From contig PHCQ01000028.1 of assembly GCA_002840835.1 (NCBI GenBank), positions 1-59,379 on the forward strand: DNA of 59,379 bases. Direction: 5' to 3'. The notes under the pieces are model-generated. The model saw nothing but the letters and a program-made list of their open reading frames with translations, was not told the origin of the DNA and searched no databases. The DNA comes from Betaproteobacteria bacterium HGW-Betaproteobacteria-16 (GTDB lineage Bacteria; Pseudomonadota; Gammaproteobacteria; Burkholderiales; Burkholderiaceae_C). How positions within the stretch are numbered: the first letter of the stretch is position 1; each line of letters opens with the position of its first letter. Made by a program: the position numbers and the translations under genes. Positions 14,019 to 24,100 of this stretch are shown here, in pieces.

Positions 14019-15406
14019 AGGCCCACCCACTGCCGCAAGGCACCCAGAGGCCGGCGCAGCAACCAGTAGGCGATAGGCTGCCACTCACCGTACACCTTGG
14101 CCACGCCGCGCAGGCCAATGTGCGCCCTGCCCTCATCGGCCAGCCGGCCCCTGACGCGGTAGGCCATCACGCCGTCTGGCGAGAGCGCAGCCTGGTAGCT
14201 GGTTTGTTCCAGCTGGGCAGAGAGTGCGTTGAGCGGCTGCACCTGCAGGTACACCTGCATGTCGGCACCGGGTTCGAGGTTGATGGCGTCTGGCACGGGC
14301 AGCCACACCAGCACGCCCAGTTCGCCGGGCGCGGCCAGTTGGCCGATGCGCTCACCGGTGGCCACGGGCCGGCCCAGCCAGTCGTTGGGGTCTGAATAGA
14401 CAAAGATGCCGTCTTGCGCGGCCACCACGTCCAGGCGCTGCAGGGCGTCGCGCAGCAGGGTGAGCTCGGCTTCGCGTTCGCGCACGCGGCCCAGCGACAC
14501 GGCGAGTTCGGCCCGGCCTTCTGCCTGGTCGATGGCGCGCTGCTGTGCGCTGAGCGCGTCGGTCTTGGCCACGGCCAATGCTTGCTCGGCCACCTGCACG
14601 CGGTTGCTCAGGGTGCTGTCGTCCAGCGAGAACAAGCGGTCGCCGGCCTTGACTTCGCGGTTGGGTGGCACGTGGAAGGTCTTGACGACGCCTTCTGCGG
14701 GCGAAGACACGGCAGAGGCCTGCAGGGCCACGATTTCTGCGGGGGCGAGCACCGAGGTGCGCACCGGCACCGCAGCCAACGCCGCCAGGGCGATCACCAC
14801 CAACCAGCGGCGAGAAGGTTGTGCCAACGCCGCCAGGCGACGGGCCAGCGGCATGCGTGCGGGGCGCAGCGACTGCAGGCAGTAGGCGTACTGCGTGTGC
14901 ATGAGCGTGAGCAGCTGAATGTCTTGCGGCTGCCAGGGTTCGGCGCGGGTGTAGATGACCGAGCCCACTTTCAGGCCTTGCGGTGTGACCAGCGGCACGC
15001 GCAGCGCGTGGGCGGGCCACCACTCGGCCCACGCAGCGGCGAGGGCTTCGGGCAGGTCGCTGGCGGTGAAGGCATGCGCGCCGCTGGGCGGTTCTGCGCC
15101 GGCTTCGGGTGCCTGCAGGGCCGGCTCGGTGCTGGCCAGGTGCTTTTCAACCGCCACCAGCCACTGGGTGAAGGGCGTGCTCTCCACCACACTCACCAGA
15201 CCGGAAACGGCGCTCAGCTTCGGCCGCTGAAAACCGTCGAGCCGGAACAGAACGGCCTGCTTGTAGGGCACCAGGTGCCAGGTTTCGTTGGCGATGAGGA
15301 AACCCAGTTCGGCTTCGTCGGCACATTCCAGGCTGCGGCGCTGCAGGCCCACGTAGCGGGGCCAGGACGAGCCACCGGCCGTCCCCGCCGGAGTAGATGC
15401 GGTCAT
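14015..15406 (-). CDS. HlyD-family adaptor with cytoplasmic GAF-like domain
   Basis: A 463-residue protein. Residues of about 20-185 precede the only membrane helix (WLVVIALAALAAVPVRTSVL, about 201-220) and so lie in the cytoplasm. They look like a GAF-type sensor fold (LGFLIANETWHLVPYKQAVL, and AHALRVPLVTPQGLKVGSVI). After the helix comes a periplasmic adaptor: lipoyl half-motif (GVVKTFHVPPNREVKAGDRL), coiled coil of about 75 residues, second half-motif (VVAAQDGIFVYSDPNDWLG) and a beta-barrel region. The start ATG overlaps the preceding gene's stop (15403-15406), and its own stop overlaps the M50 gene. A sensor domain on an adaptor is unusual and may link export to a cytoplasmic signal. Confidence 0.8.
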   Translation of the reverse strand: MTASTPAGTAGGSSWPRYVGLQRRSLECADEAELGFLIANETWHLVPYKQAVLFRLDGFQRPKLSAVSGLVSVVESTPFTQWLVAVEKHLASTEPALQAPEAGAEPPSGAHAFTASDLPEALAAAWAEWWPAHALRVPLVTPQGLKVGSVIYTRAEPWQPQDIQLLTLMHTQYAYCLQSLRPARMPLARRLAALAQPSRRWLVVIALAALAAVPVRTSVLAPAEIVALQASAVSSPAEGVVKTFHVPPNREVKAGDRLFSLDDSTLSNRVQVAEQALAVAKTDALSAQQRAIDQAEGRAELAVSLGRVREREAELTLLRDALQRLDVVAAQDGIFVYSDPNDWLGRPVATGERIGQLAAPGELGVLVWLPVPDAINLEPGADMQVYLQVQPLNALSAQLEQTSYQAALSPDGVMAYRVRGRLADEGRAHIGLRGVAKVYGEWQPIAYWLLRRPLGALRQWVGL

Positions 15407-16242
15407 TGATCAGGCGCGTCGAAGTGGGCGTTGCCGCTCATGCCCGCGAGCAGTTCGGCGGGGCGCGAGGTGAGGCGGCCTTCAATCTCGATGGTCTGGC
15501 TCACGGGGTCCACCCGGGCGTTGATCGCATGGACCTGGGCCTTGTAGCGCTTGCCGGTTTCTTCAATGGCCACGTCAAAGGGGGCACCCTTTTTGAGCCA
15601 CTGCAGCCACAGGCTGGGCACGTTCATGCGGATCTTCAGGGGGCCATCACCCACCAGGTCCATCAACGGCTGGCCGGCGACCACGCCCTGGAACGGGCGC
15701 ACGTGCAGCTTCACCACCCGGCCAGAAAACGGCGCTGCCACGCTGCAGTGGTCCAGTTGGGCCTTGTACACGCCGGACTGCGCGCGTGCGCGGTCCACCT
15801 GGCTGGCGGCCAGGGCCACTTCGGTGTCGGTGGCCTGCTTCATGCCTTGCAGGCGCAGCTTGACTTCCATGCTCTGCTCGGCGCCGGCGAGTTCGGCGTC
15901 GCCCATCTTGAGGCGCGCCAGCTGTTCGTCGCAATCAAAGCGCACCACCTCGCGGCCCTTGACCACGTTGCTGCCCAGGGTGGCATTGAGCACCGTGAGG
16001 CGCCCGGGCATCTGGCTGAGCAAGGTGGTTTCCACGGAAGGGGCCAGCACCACGCGCACAGGCGCCAGCTGGGCCACCGGTGCGGGCGTGGGCACCGGCG
16101 CCTGCGTGGAAGCCGTGCCCGACTTGGCGGTGGCCGGCAGGGCCAGCAGCAGGCCGGCACACAGAGCCGTCGTGCAGAGGGTGTGTCGGTTCATGGCGTG
16201 CTTTGTGAAACGTTTCGTGAATGGTCTCGTCGCGTGGTTCAT
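15403..16242 (-). CDS. Periplasmic adaptor (HlyD/RND-MFP type)
   Basis: A 279-residue exported adaptor. The ATG at 16240-16242 overlaps the TolC-like gene's stop as ATGA. A second ATG 16 codons in (16194) would give a neater signal peptide (NRHTLCTTALCAGLLLALP), so either start is possible. The mature protein has the first lipoyl half (QMPGRLTVLNATLGSNVVKG), a short helical hairpin (about 110-160), the second half (CSVAAPFSGRVVKLHVRPFQ) and a beta-barrel end. It is compact, about two thirds of a normal MFP. It is the third gene of the export set and should bridge the TolC-like channel with the two membrane-anchored adaptor proteins. Confidence 0.8.
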   Translation of the reverse strand: MNHATRPFTKRFTKHAMNRHTLCTTALCAGLLLALPATAKSGTASTQAPVPTPAPVAQLAPVRVVLAPSVETTLLSQMPGRLTVLNATLGSNVVKGREVVRFDCDEQLARLKMGDAELAGAEQSMEVKLRLQGMKQATDTEVALAASQVDRARAQSGVYKAQLDHCSVAAPFSGRVVKLHVRPFQGVVAGQPLMDLVGDGPLKIRMNVPSLWLQWLKKGAPFDVAIEETGKRYKAQVHAINARVDPVSQTIEIEGRLTSRPAELLAGMSGNAHFDAPDQ

Positions 16243-18107
16243 GGGGTCATCTTGTGCAGCCAGCCGGAAATGGAGGCCAGGTTGGCCACGGCAGCGGCTT
16301 CGGCGAAGGCGATCATGGCGCGAGGGTTGGCCTGGTTGGGCAGCGTGCTGGCGTAGGTGCTGGTGCCCACTTCGGTGCCATTGGCGTCCACCATGCGCAT
16401 CACCGCGGTGACGCGGCGCGGGCCGCTGGCCGCAGGGGCCAGGTTCACCCGCATGCTCAGTGCGGCGCCAGCGGGCTTGCCGGCTTCGTCCAGCGACACC
16501 TGGTTGCGTGCCAGGGCCTGGCGCACCGAAGCCTGGGCGGCAGCGGCGTCGGGCGTGCCGGGTGGCAGTTCCACATTCACGCTGACGCGGGGCAGCTCTT
16601 GCACAGGGGCGTCGGGCAGCGGCGGGAAGGTGTCGTTCAGCGTGGTGGTGAGGAAACCGTCCAGGCGCTCGGTGAGTTCAGGCAGCGAGAGGTCTTGCAG
16701 GTTGTCGGGCAGCACGTTGACACCCAGCGTGTTGAACATGCGGCCAAACGCGGTCTGTGCAGAAGCGTAGGCCAGGTGGCGCTGGTAGTCGGAGTTCAGC
16801 GCACGCACCTCGGCGCGCACCAGGTCGAGTTCCGACTCCGTGCGGGCCACCAGATTGGCCTGCGAGAAGTTCAGCAGGCGTTGATCCACGGCGCTGGATT
16901 CGCGGGCCACTTGCAGGTCTTGCACGGCCATGTTGTAGCGTTCCACGGCCACGCGCACCTGGGTGATGATGGCCATGGCCAGCGCGCGACGGCGGGCGTC
17001 TGACAGCTCAAGCTGGGCGTCCTGCGTCTTGTTGATGGAAGGAATGGCCAGCAGGCGCAGCAGGTTCACGCTCATCTGCGCACCGGAATCCGCCCACTGG
17101 TTGTTGAACAGGAAACGGTTGGAGTCGTGCTGCGCAGCGACGGTGAAGTTCAGGTTGGGCAGCAGGGCCAGGATCTGGCGCTTGCGCTCGTTTTCGGTGA
17201 TGCGCTTTTCGTAGTCCTGCTCGCGCAGCTCGCTGCGCTGCAGCAGCGCCATTTCTTCCAGCGCGCTCACGTTGGCGGGCACGGCCACCAGCGGCGGCTC
17301 CACGTCGGCCACCAGTTCGAACGGGGTGTTCGGTGGCACGTTCATCAGTGCGGCGAGTTCGCGCTTGGCGTAGTTGAGTTCCTGGCGGCGGTTGGCCAGC
17401 ACGTCCAGGGCGTCCAGCATCTGACGCTGGTAGTTGAGTGCGGCGCTGGGCGGCATCACGCCTTCACGCTCGGCCTTCCTGGAACGCTCCAGGCCGGCGC
17501 GGGTGCGCTCGATCAGCTTCTCCGTCTGCTGTTGCAGGCGCTGTGCACCCACGGCGCGCCAGTAGGCGGAACGCACGTCCTGGGCAATCATCTGCGTGAC
17601 GCGGCGGCGACGCTCTTCGGCGATCAACACCTGGTCGGCCTGCTGGTTGGCGCGGTAGTAGCTCAGGCCAAAGTCGAGCACGTTCCATGAGAACTCGATG
17701 CCGGCCGTGCGCCGTGCGCGCTCTTGCGAGCTGGTGGGGTCGCCGGGGATGTCCTGGCCAGTGATCACGTTGTAGCTGGTGGTGCCCGCGTCGTTGTTGC
17801 GACGGGTGTAGCCGGCAGAGGCCAGCAGCGAGGGCATCATGTCGTAGCGGCTCACGTCGGCCAGGCCGCGCGCCACGGCGCTTTCCATGAGCTTGAGGCG
17901 GTAGTCCAGGTTGTACTTGAGCGAACGGGCCAGGGCTTCATTGAAGTCGATGGGCTTGGAAGGTGCCTCCTGGTTCTTGTAGATCGCTTCGTTGTCCTGG
18001 GCCACGCGGCCCTGAACGTCTGCCTGGCTGAGGGGCTTGGGTGTGATGGCACAGCCGGTGAGCACGAGCAGGACGACAGGCGCGAGGGCGAATGTTTTGA
18101 TGGGCAT
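16239..18107 (-). CDS. TolC-like outer-membrane channel lipoprotein
   Basis: A 622-residue outer-membrane efflux-type protein. The signal peptide ends in the lipobox LTGC, so it is lipid-anchored. Two TolC repeats follow with the usual long helices (NEALARSLKYNLDYRLKLME, RVAVERYNMAVQDLQVARES) and beta-strand segments. It is about 120 residues longer than a typical OprM/TolC. The extra C-terminal part (about 490-622, after FPPLPDAPVQELPRVSVN) is a separate small domain with no family I can name. It starts 50 bases downstream of the giant surface-protein gene and overlaps the next adaptor gene. It should form the outer-membrane exit for that protein. Confidence 0.85.
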   Translation of the reverse strand: MPIKTFALAPVVLLVLTGCAITPKPLSQADVQGRVAQDNEAIYKNQEAPSKPIDFNEALARSLKYNLDYRLKLMESAVARGLADVSRYDMMPSLLASAGYTRRNNDAGTTSYNVITGQDIPGDPTSSQERARRTAGIEFSWNVLDFGLSYYRANQQADQVLIAEERRRRVTQMIAQDVRSAYWRAVGAQRLQQQTEKLIERTRAGLERSRKAEREGVMPPSAALNYQRQMLDALDVLANRRQELNYAKRELAALMNVPPNTPFELVADVEPPLVAVPANVSALEEMALLQRSELREQDYEKRITENERKRQILALLPNLNFTVAAQHDSNRFLFNNQWADSGAQMSVNLLRLLAIPSINKTQDAQLELSDARRRALAMAIITQVRVAVERYNMAVQDLQVARESSAVDQRLLNFSQANLVARTESELDLVRAEVRALNSDYQRHLAYASAQTAFGRMFNTLGVNVLPDNLQDLSLPELTERLDGFLTTTLNDTFPPLPDAPVQELPRVSVNVELPPGTPDAAAAQASVRQALARNQVSLDEAGKPAGAALSMRVNLAPAASGPRRVTAVMRMVDANGTEVGTSTYASTLPNQANPRAMIAFAEAAAVANLASISGWLHKMTP

Positions 18108-18157
18108 GGGTGGTCTCTGATGAAGTTTGAAAAACGATCGGTCGGTCGGATGGTGGG

Positions 18158-21100
18158 TCAGGCTTGCGGCTCGTCCGCGACCTGAGGGGAAGGGGCTGCT
18201 TCGGCAGAAGCTGGAGCTGGAGCTGGCGGCGCATCAAAAAGCAGGTCCAGCTCCGCAGCGCGCTGACGGATGCTGTGGGCGCCCGCCCACTGGCGAACCT
18301 GCTCGGTGAACTCGACGCGCGCCACGGGGGGCGTCGCAGCGGTGTCGGCCTTGACTGGTGCGGGCTCAGCCTCGTCGGTCCACTCCACGATGTTCCCGTT
18401 GTCGTCGGTGTCACTGTCGTTGAAGCGATCGATCGCGGGCTGAGCGGCGTCGCGTGCGTCCTGACTCGATGCCTCCACGGCGGGCAGCACGTACAGCGAG
18501 GGGTCCATGATGTCGGCGATCTGGTCGATGTCGACGCCCTTGCCTTGCACCAGCTCGCGCGCTTCCTGCACCGCAGGCAGCACATACAACCTCGGCTGCA
18601 GGCGGTCGGCGATCTGGTTGACGTCCAGGCGCTGGTAGCGGATCTCATTGCGCGGGAGTTCGAGCTGACCGTTGCCACTGATGGGGCGCTCAGGGGCCGG
18701 GGTTGGCGGTAACTCCGTTGGCGGCAACGTTGGCTGGGCCGGCGTGTCGCTCACGCCCCGGATGGTGATGGTCAGCGTGGTGGTGCTGGCATTGCCATCG
18801 GAATCCATGATGGTGTAGCGGAACACCTCGGTCAGGGTCTGGCCGTTGTTCAGGTTCTGCACCGCCGGGTTGCGGTTGTTGAGCGTGTAGGTGTAGGTCC
18901 CGTCGGCATTGAGCACGATGGAGCCGTAAGCGCCCGCGAACGAGGCGCCCAGGTTGCCGCTGAGATGGCCGGAGCTGTTGCCGGCGCCGATCCCCACGAC
19001 CTCGGTCGGGTCGGCGCCCAGCTGGTCTTCCACGTCACCGGCGCTGGCGCCTCCAGGCCCGAACACGTTGCCGCTGGTGCTGGTGGGCGAGGTGCCCACG
19101 CCTTCAGCCACGGTGTTGGTGTCGGGCAAGGCCACGGGTGCGGTGTCGGTGACCACGATGACCAGGTCCTGCGGCGTCGACGTGTTGCCGTTGATGTCGG
19201 TCACCTCGAAGGTGAAGGTGTCGAACACACTCTCCGGGCCACCGCTGTGGTCCTTGGTCATACCGTCTTGCTGGTAGCTGTAGCTGACTTCACCGGAGCT
19301 CGGGTCGAAACCGGTCAGCGTGAGCGTGCCCTCCGGGCCAGTGATGACGACCGGCGTGGTCGCCAGGTCGTTCAGTTCGGCGCGGGTGATGGTGGTGGTG
19401 GTGCCACCCACCGTCACGGTGGTAACGTCGATGAACGCTTCACCTTCCGGATGGACGATGGTGACGGTTCCAGTCACTGGTGTGGTGGCGTTTTCCGGAA
19501 TCGCGTGGTTGCCCGGTTCGCCGCCATTCACGTCAGGAATGGTGAGCACCGGATGATCGCTGCGGCCGTTGATGGTGATGGTGAGCTGCGCCTGGTCGTC
19601 CGATGTGCCGTCCGACAAGGTGTAGGTGAACACATCGGCCAGCGTCTCCCCCGTGAGCAGGTTATTGACGTCGGGGTTGGTGTCGTCCAGCACATAGGAA
19701 TAGCTGCCATCCGGGTTGATGGTCAGCGTGCCGTACTCGCCTGTGATGACCGTGCCACCACCGACGGGGGACATGGCGCCGCCACTGACCTCGGTGCCGG
19801 TGCGAATCTCGGTGATGGTCAGGTCGCCAATCGGTGTGTCGGGATCGCTGTCGGGCGTGGAGTCGGGCGTGCCGACGCCGGTGATCACGTTGCCCGTGGC
19901 GGGTGTGCCCGAGTCTTCGGTGACGACGTTGGTGTCGTCCACGGCCACGGGTGGGTCGTTGTGCTCGGCCAGGGTGATGGTTCCGTTGATGGTGGGGGCG
20001 GACAGCGCGTCGGGGCCGCCCGCGTCGCCGCCGGCCTGGTCGTTGTTGCCGTCGCTCAGCACCACGGTGTAGGAACGGGTGAGGTCGGTCCCGAACACGG
20101 TGGGGTTGTCGGTGCTGTGGCTGAACTGGACCGCGGCCAGGATGGCTTCGACCTCTTCCACCGTCGCGTCACTGTTGAGCGTGATCACCAGCGGTGTGTT
20201 GCCCGCGCCCCCCGTCACACCGGCGATGCCGGCCGTGACGGCCGGGTTGACCAGCAACTGGTCGCCGGTGATGCCGTCGGTCAGCGTGACGGTGATGGTG
20301 CCAGCGCCAAAGGTGCTTCCGTCCAGCCCCGGGGTGGAGGTGAGGTCGACGTCGCTGATGCTGCCGGGGTTGAGCAGGTTCACCGGCGGCACGCCCGTGC
20401 CGTCTGAGTTTTCGTTGGCGGTCGGGTTGGTCGGTGTGTGCGTCGAGGTGGGCGCGTCGTTGACCGGGTTGACCGTGACGTTGAAGACACGGGTGGTCAC
20501 CAGGTGGTTGCTGGTGCCGTCAGCATAGGCGTAGTCGCCCGGGTTGCTGCCAGGGGCGTCGGTGTCGCCGGTCAGGGAACCGGGGCGGGTGCCTGTATTG
20601 CCTTGGTCGTTGTAGACCACGGTCACGTCGAAGCTGCCGTTCCAGTCGGCGTTGCCGGCGGGGCCCACACCGTCGGGATCCGGGAAGGTCACGGTCAGCG
20701 ACTGCAGGCGGGTGTTGATTTCCGCTTCGGTGGCGCCGGTGATGGTGATGGTGGCGGTGCCGATGCCGGCCACCGCGCCCCCTGCCCCACCCACGGCGGT
20801 GATGGTGCCCGTGCCCACGGTGACGGTCACTTCCATGGTGCTGGCGCCGTTGTCGTCCGGATCGGCCAGCACGATGTTGGCGTTGCTGGTGTCTAGCACC
20901 AGGGTGGCCGAGCCTTCGTTGATCACCACGTCGTTGGCCGTGATCTGTCCGGGGTCGTTGATGGACGAGATGAACAGGTCGCGGGTGTTGCTGGTGACGT
21001 TGTAAACGCCGTAACCATCGACCGTGGTGGCGTAGGCGTCGAAGGTGTCGGTGCCAGGCACGGGCGGCACGCCGCCCTGCTGGTTGTTCTCGCCACCGTT

Positions 21101-24100
21101 GGCCACGGGGCTGCCTGGATCGGTGAGGTCACCTGTGACGCGGTCACGCAAACGGTCGTCTGCCACCACTTCGACCGAGTAGGTCGTGTCGAGGTTGGAG
21201 TCGCCGAGGTTGGCAAAGGTGGCCTGCAAGCCCGTCAGATAGGCGTTGATTTCGCTGAGCGTGCCGCGCACTTCCAATGCGCCGTTGCTGCCATTGAGCG
21301 CGCCGTCCAGGGTGACGCCACTGCCTACCGAGGTGCTGTCGAGCGTCACGCCAAGCGAGACGTACTCGGCCTCGGTCAGCGGGTTTCCGCTGTCGTCGAG
21401 CAGGCGGATGGTGACCTGGATGACGCCGTCGGTCTCGCCCTCGGTATAACCGTCCAGGCTGTCGACATCGGTCACCTGGAAGCCACCGACCGCCGTGGGA
21501 TCGGTGTCGCTGATGGCGATCGGGGTACCACCACCTGCCACGACCGGGGCATCGTTGATGGCGGTGATGGTGACGGCGGTGGTGATGTCTGCGGGGTTGT
21601 TTTCCACGCTGCCGGCACCCACGTCGTCACCGATGGTGGAGCCCGCGTCGCTGAAACTCAGGGTGATCGTCACGTCGCCATCTGCACCGCCGTTGACGTC
21701 GCCGTTGGCGTGCAAGGCCGACGTGAAGAAGAGGCCACCGTTGGCGTCGTCGCCCGTGTCGGCGGCGTTGCGGCCATTGAGCAGGGCTTCGATGTCGATG
21801 GCGCGACCGGTGAGGGTGATGGACGCGGTGTTGTCGCCGCTGACCGTCACCGCCTGGCCGCCTGCCGGCGTGATGCTGGTCTGCGCACCGGTGGTGCCCA
21901 CGCCCAGCGTGCCGGTGCCCGGGGGCACGGAGACGGTGACGGTGACGGGCGTGCCAAAGGCTTCGGACTCGGGATCTTCCACCACAAAGCCATCGATCTG
22001 GGTGCGAACGTCTTCGTTCACGATCACGCTGGGCGGGCCGGTGAGCACGGCGGGTTCGTTGACCAGCGAGGCGCGCAGGAGCACGGTGTCAGCCGAGATG
22101 TTGGGATGGTCTTCCGACACCATGGCGTCCTGCGACCAGTCGAATACGGTATTGGGTACCGCAGTCGGCGGGCCTGAGGGATCGGCGGGCTCGTTGAGTT
22201 CACCGCCGTTGGCATCGCTGCCGGACGCATCGAGCGCACCGGTGCCGTCGCGCAGACGGTCGTCGGCAATCACCTGCAACTCGAACTCGGCATTCAGGTC
22301 GTTGGCGAACGTGACCGACAGGCTCGCCAGTGCTTCGTTCACCTGTGCCTGCGTGCCCTGGATCTGCAAGATGTTGTTGTTGCCGTTCTCCGTCACCAGC
22401 CAGAGACCACCGGTGTCACCAGGCAGGTCGATGCTGATTTCCACGCCGCCCGTGCCAGGACCATTGACGTTGCTGTAGTCAAGCACCGGATCGCCGTCAC
22501 TGTCCAGCAGGCGCACGGTGACCTGGATGAAGTCGGCCTCGCCGCCAACGAGCCCGTCGGTCAGGTCCGGATCTGCCACGGAAACCCCTGGAATCGCGTT
22601 GTTGGCCGGGTCGGCACTGTCGATGTTCAAGGGGCCGTTGGGCAGCGTCACCGTCGGCTTGTCGTTGGTGGGTGTGAGCGTGATCAGGAAGACGTTGTTG
22701 TCGGCACCGGCACCGGCGTCTTCCAGCACGCCGTCGTTGACCACGAAGTGGAACTTGTCGTGGTACTGCGCGCCAAATCCGTTGATGAGTGCGCCCACTT
22801 CATCGCCACCGTGGCGGTAGCTCACGCGGTTGGCGTCAATGTCCGCCTGGGTGAAGGTGGAGCCCACACCAAGTGCGCTGCCATTGAGCAGCAGCGTGCC
22901 TTCAGCGGGCGCATTGGTGATGCGGAACTGGCGCTGTACCGTGGTGTTGTCGGAGTCGACCGCAGAGAGGTGCGCACTCGTGATGACCACGGTGCTGCCT
23001 TCGGCGACGTTGGCGAGGATCTCGTTGGCACCCGTGAGGGCGCCGCCGTCGGGAATGGTCGCACCAATGGTCGGGTCGCCATCCACTGGCGTGTCGGCGA
23101 CCTGCGGGCCGTTGTTGACCGGGATCACATCGACGATGGCCTGCACCGGTGCGCTCTGGTTGGCCTCCTGGCTGCCGTCCACCAACGGAGGCACGCTGGC
23201 ATCGATTGCAAAGGCGTTGGCCGGATCGGCCAGGTCATCGCGGACCACGTAGTTGAAGTCCACGCGTGGACCACCGATGTAGGTCAATGGCTCCGAGCCG
23301 TCATGCACATAGCGCAGGCCCGAGGTGTCGCCATCGGCGGCCGCCGTCAGCAGGGTGCCGGGCATCCAGTCGTTGATGTCCACGGGCACCCATGCGCCGC
23401 CGTCCCAGCGCTCCAGATTGCCGTGGTCCGGCAGGGTGGTGACCTGGAACCACAGGAAGTCGGCGGCACCTTCGTCCACCTGTTTGGTGGGGTCCAGGCT
23501 CAGGTCGATGTCGGCCAGGCCGACGACATCCGTGCCCAGACGCACGTTGTTGCCGGCGCCCTCGGTCACCTGTGCCGTGCCGCCGTCGCCGGTGGGCCGG
23601 TCATTGGTGGGGGTGACGTTGATGTCGAAGCTGCTGTTGAAGTTGTTGGCCGTGCCGTCGCTGACCGTGTAGTCAAAGCTGGCGGTGTGGTCTTCGCTGC
23701 CGTCGTGCACGAAGCGGATGTTGCCGCTGTTGATGTCGGCCTGGGTGAACTGGCCGTTCGTGGGCACGTTCTGCCAGGTGCCGCCGACCAGGCGCTGCAC
23801 CGTGCCGTTGGACGGCTGGCCGGTCAGGGTGAAGACGGTTTCGTTGGGCGGCACCACGACAGAAAGGTCGTCTCCCGGGTCAGGCGTGCCCTGGGTGTCG
23901 GTGCGCGTGATCTGGTAGCTCAGCATGCCGTCGGTGATGACATAGCCACCGGCCGCACCCACGTTGGCCTCGTTCCACGTGGCTCCACCGTTGCCATTGG
24001 TCATGGTGCCCGGCGCGAAGGTGTACTCCATGTTCTCCCCACCAAAGCCTGCTGTGGCTGGACGCGGATCGCCGGTGTACAGGTTCTCGTGCGGGTCGGG

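Noticed and set aside
11898..18107. Ordinary RND or ABC drug efflux pump
   Set aside because: No RND or ABC transporter gene is present; the only inner-membrane protein besides the adaptors is the M50 fusion, and the operon begins with the giant surface protein.
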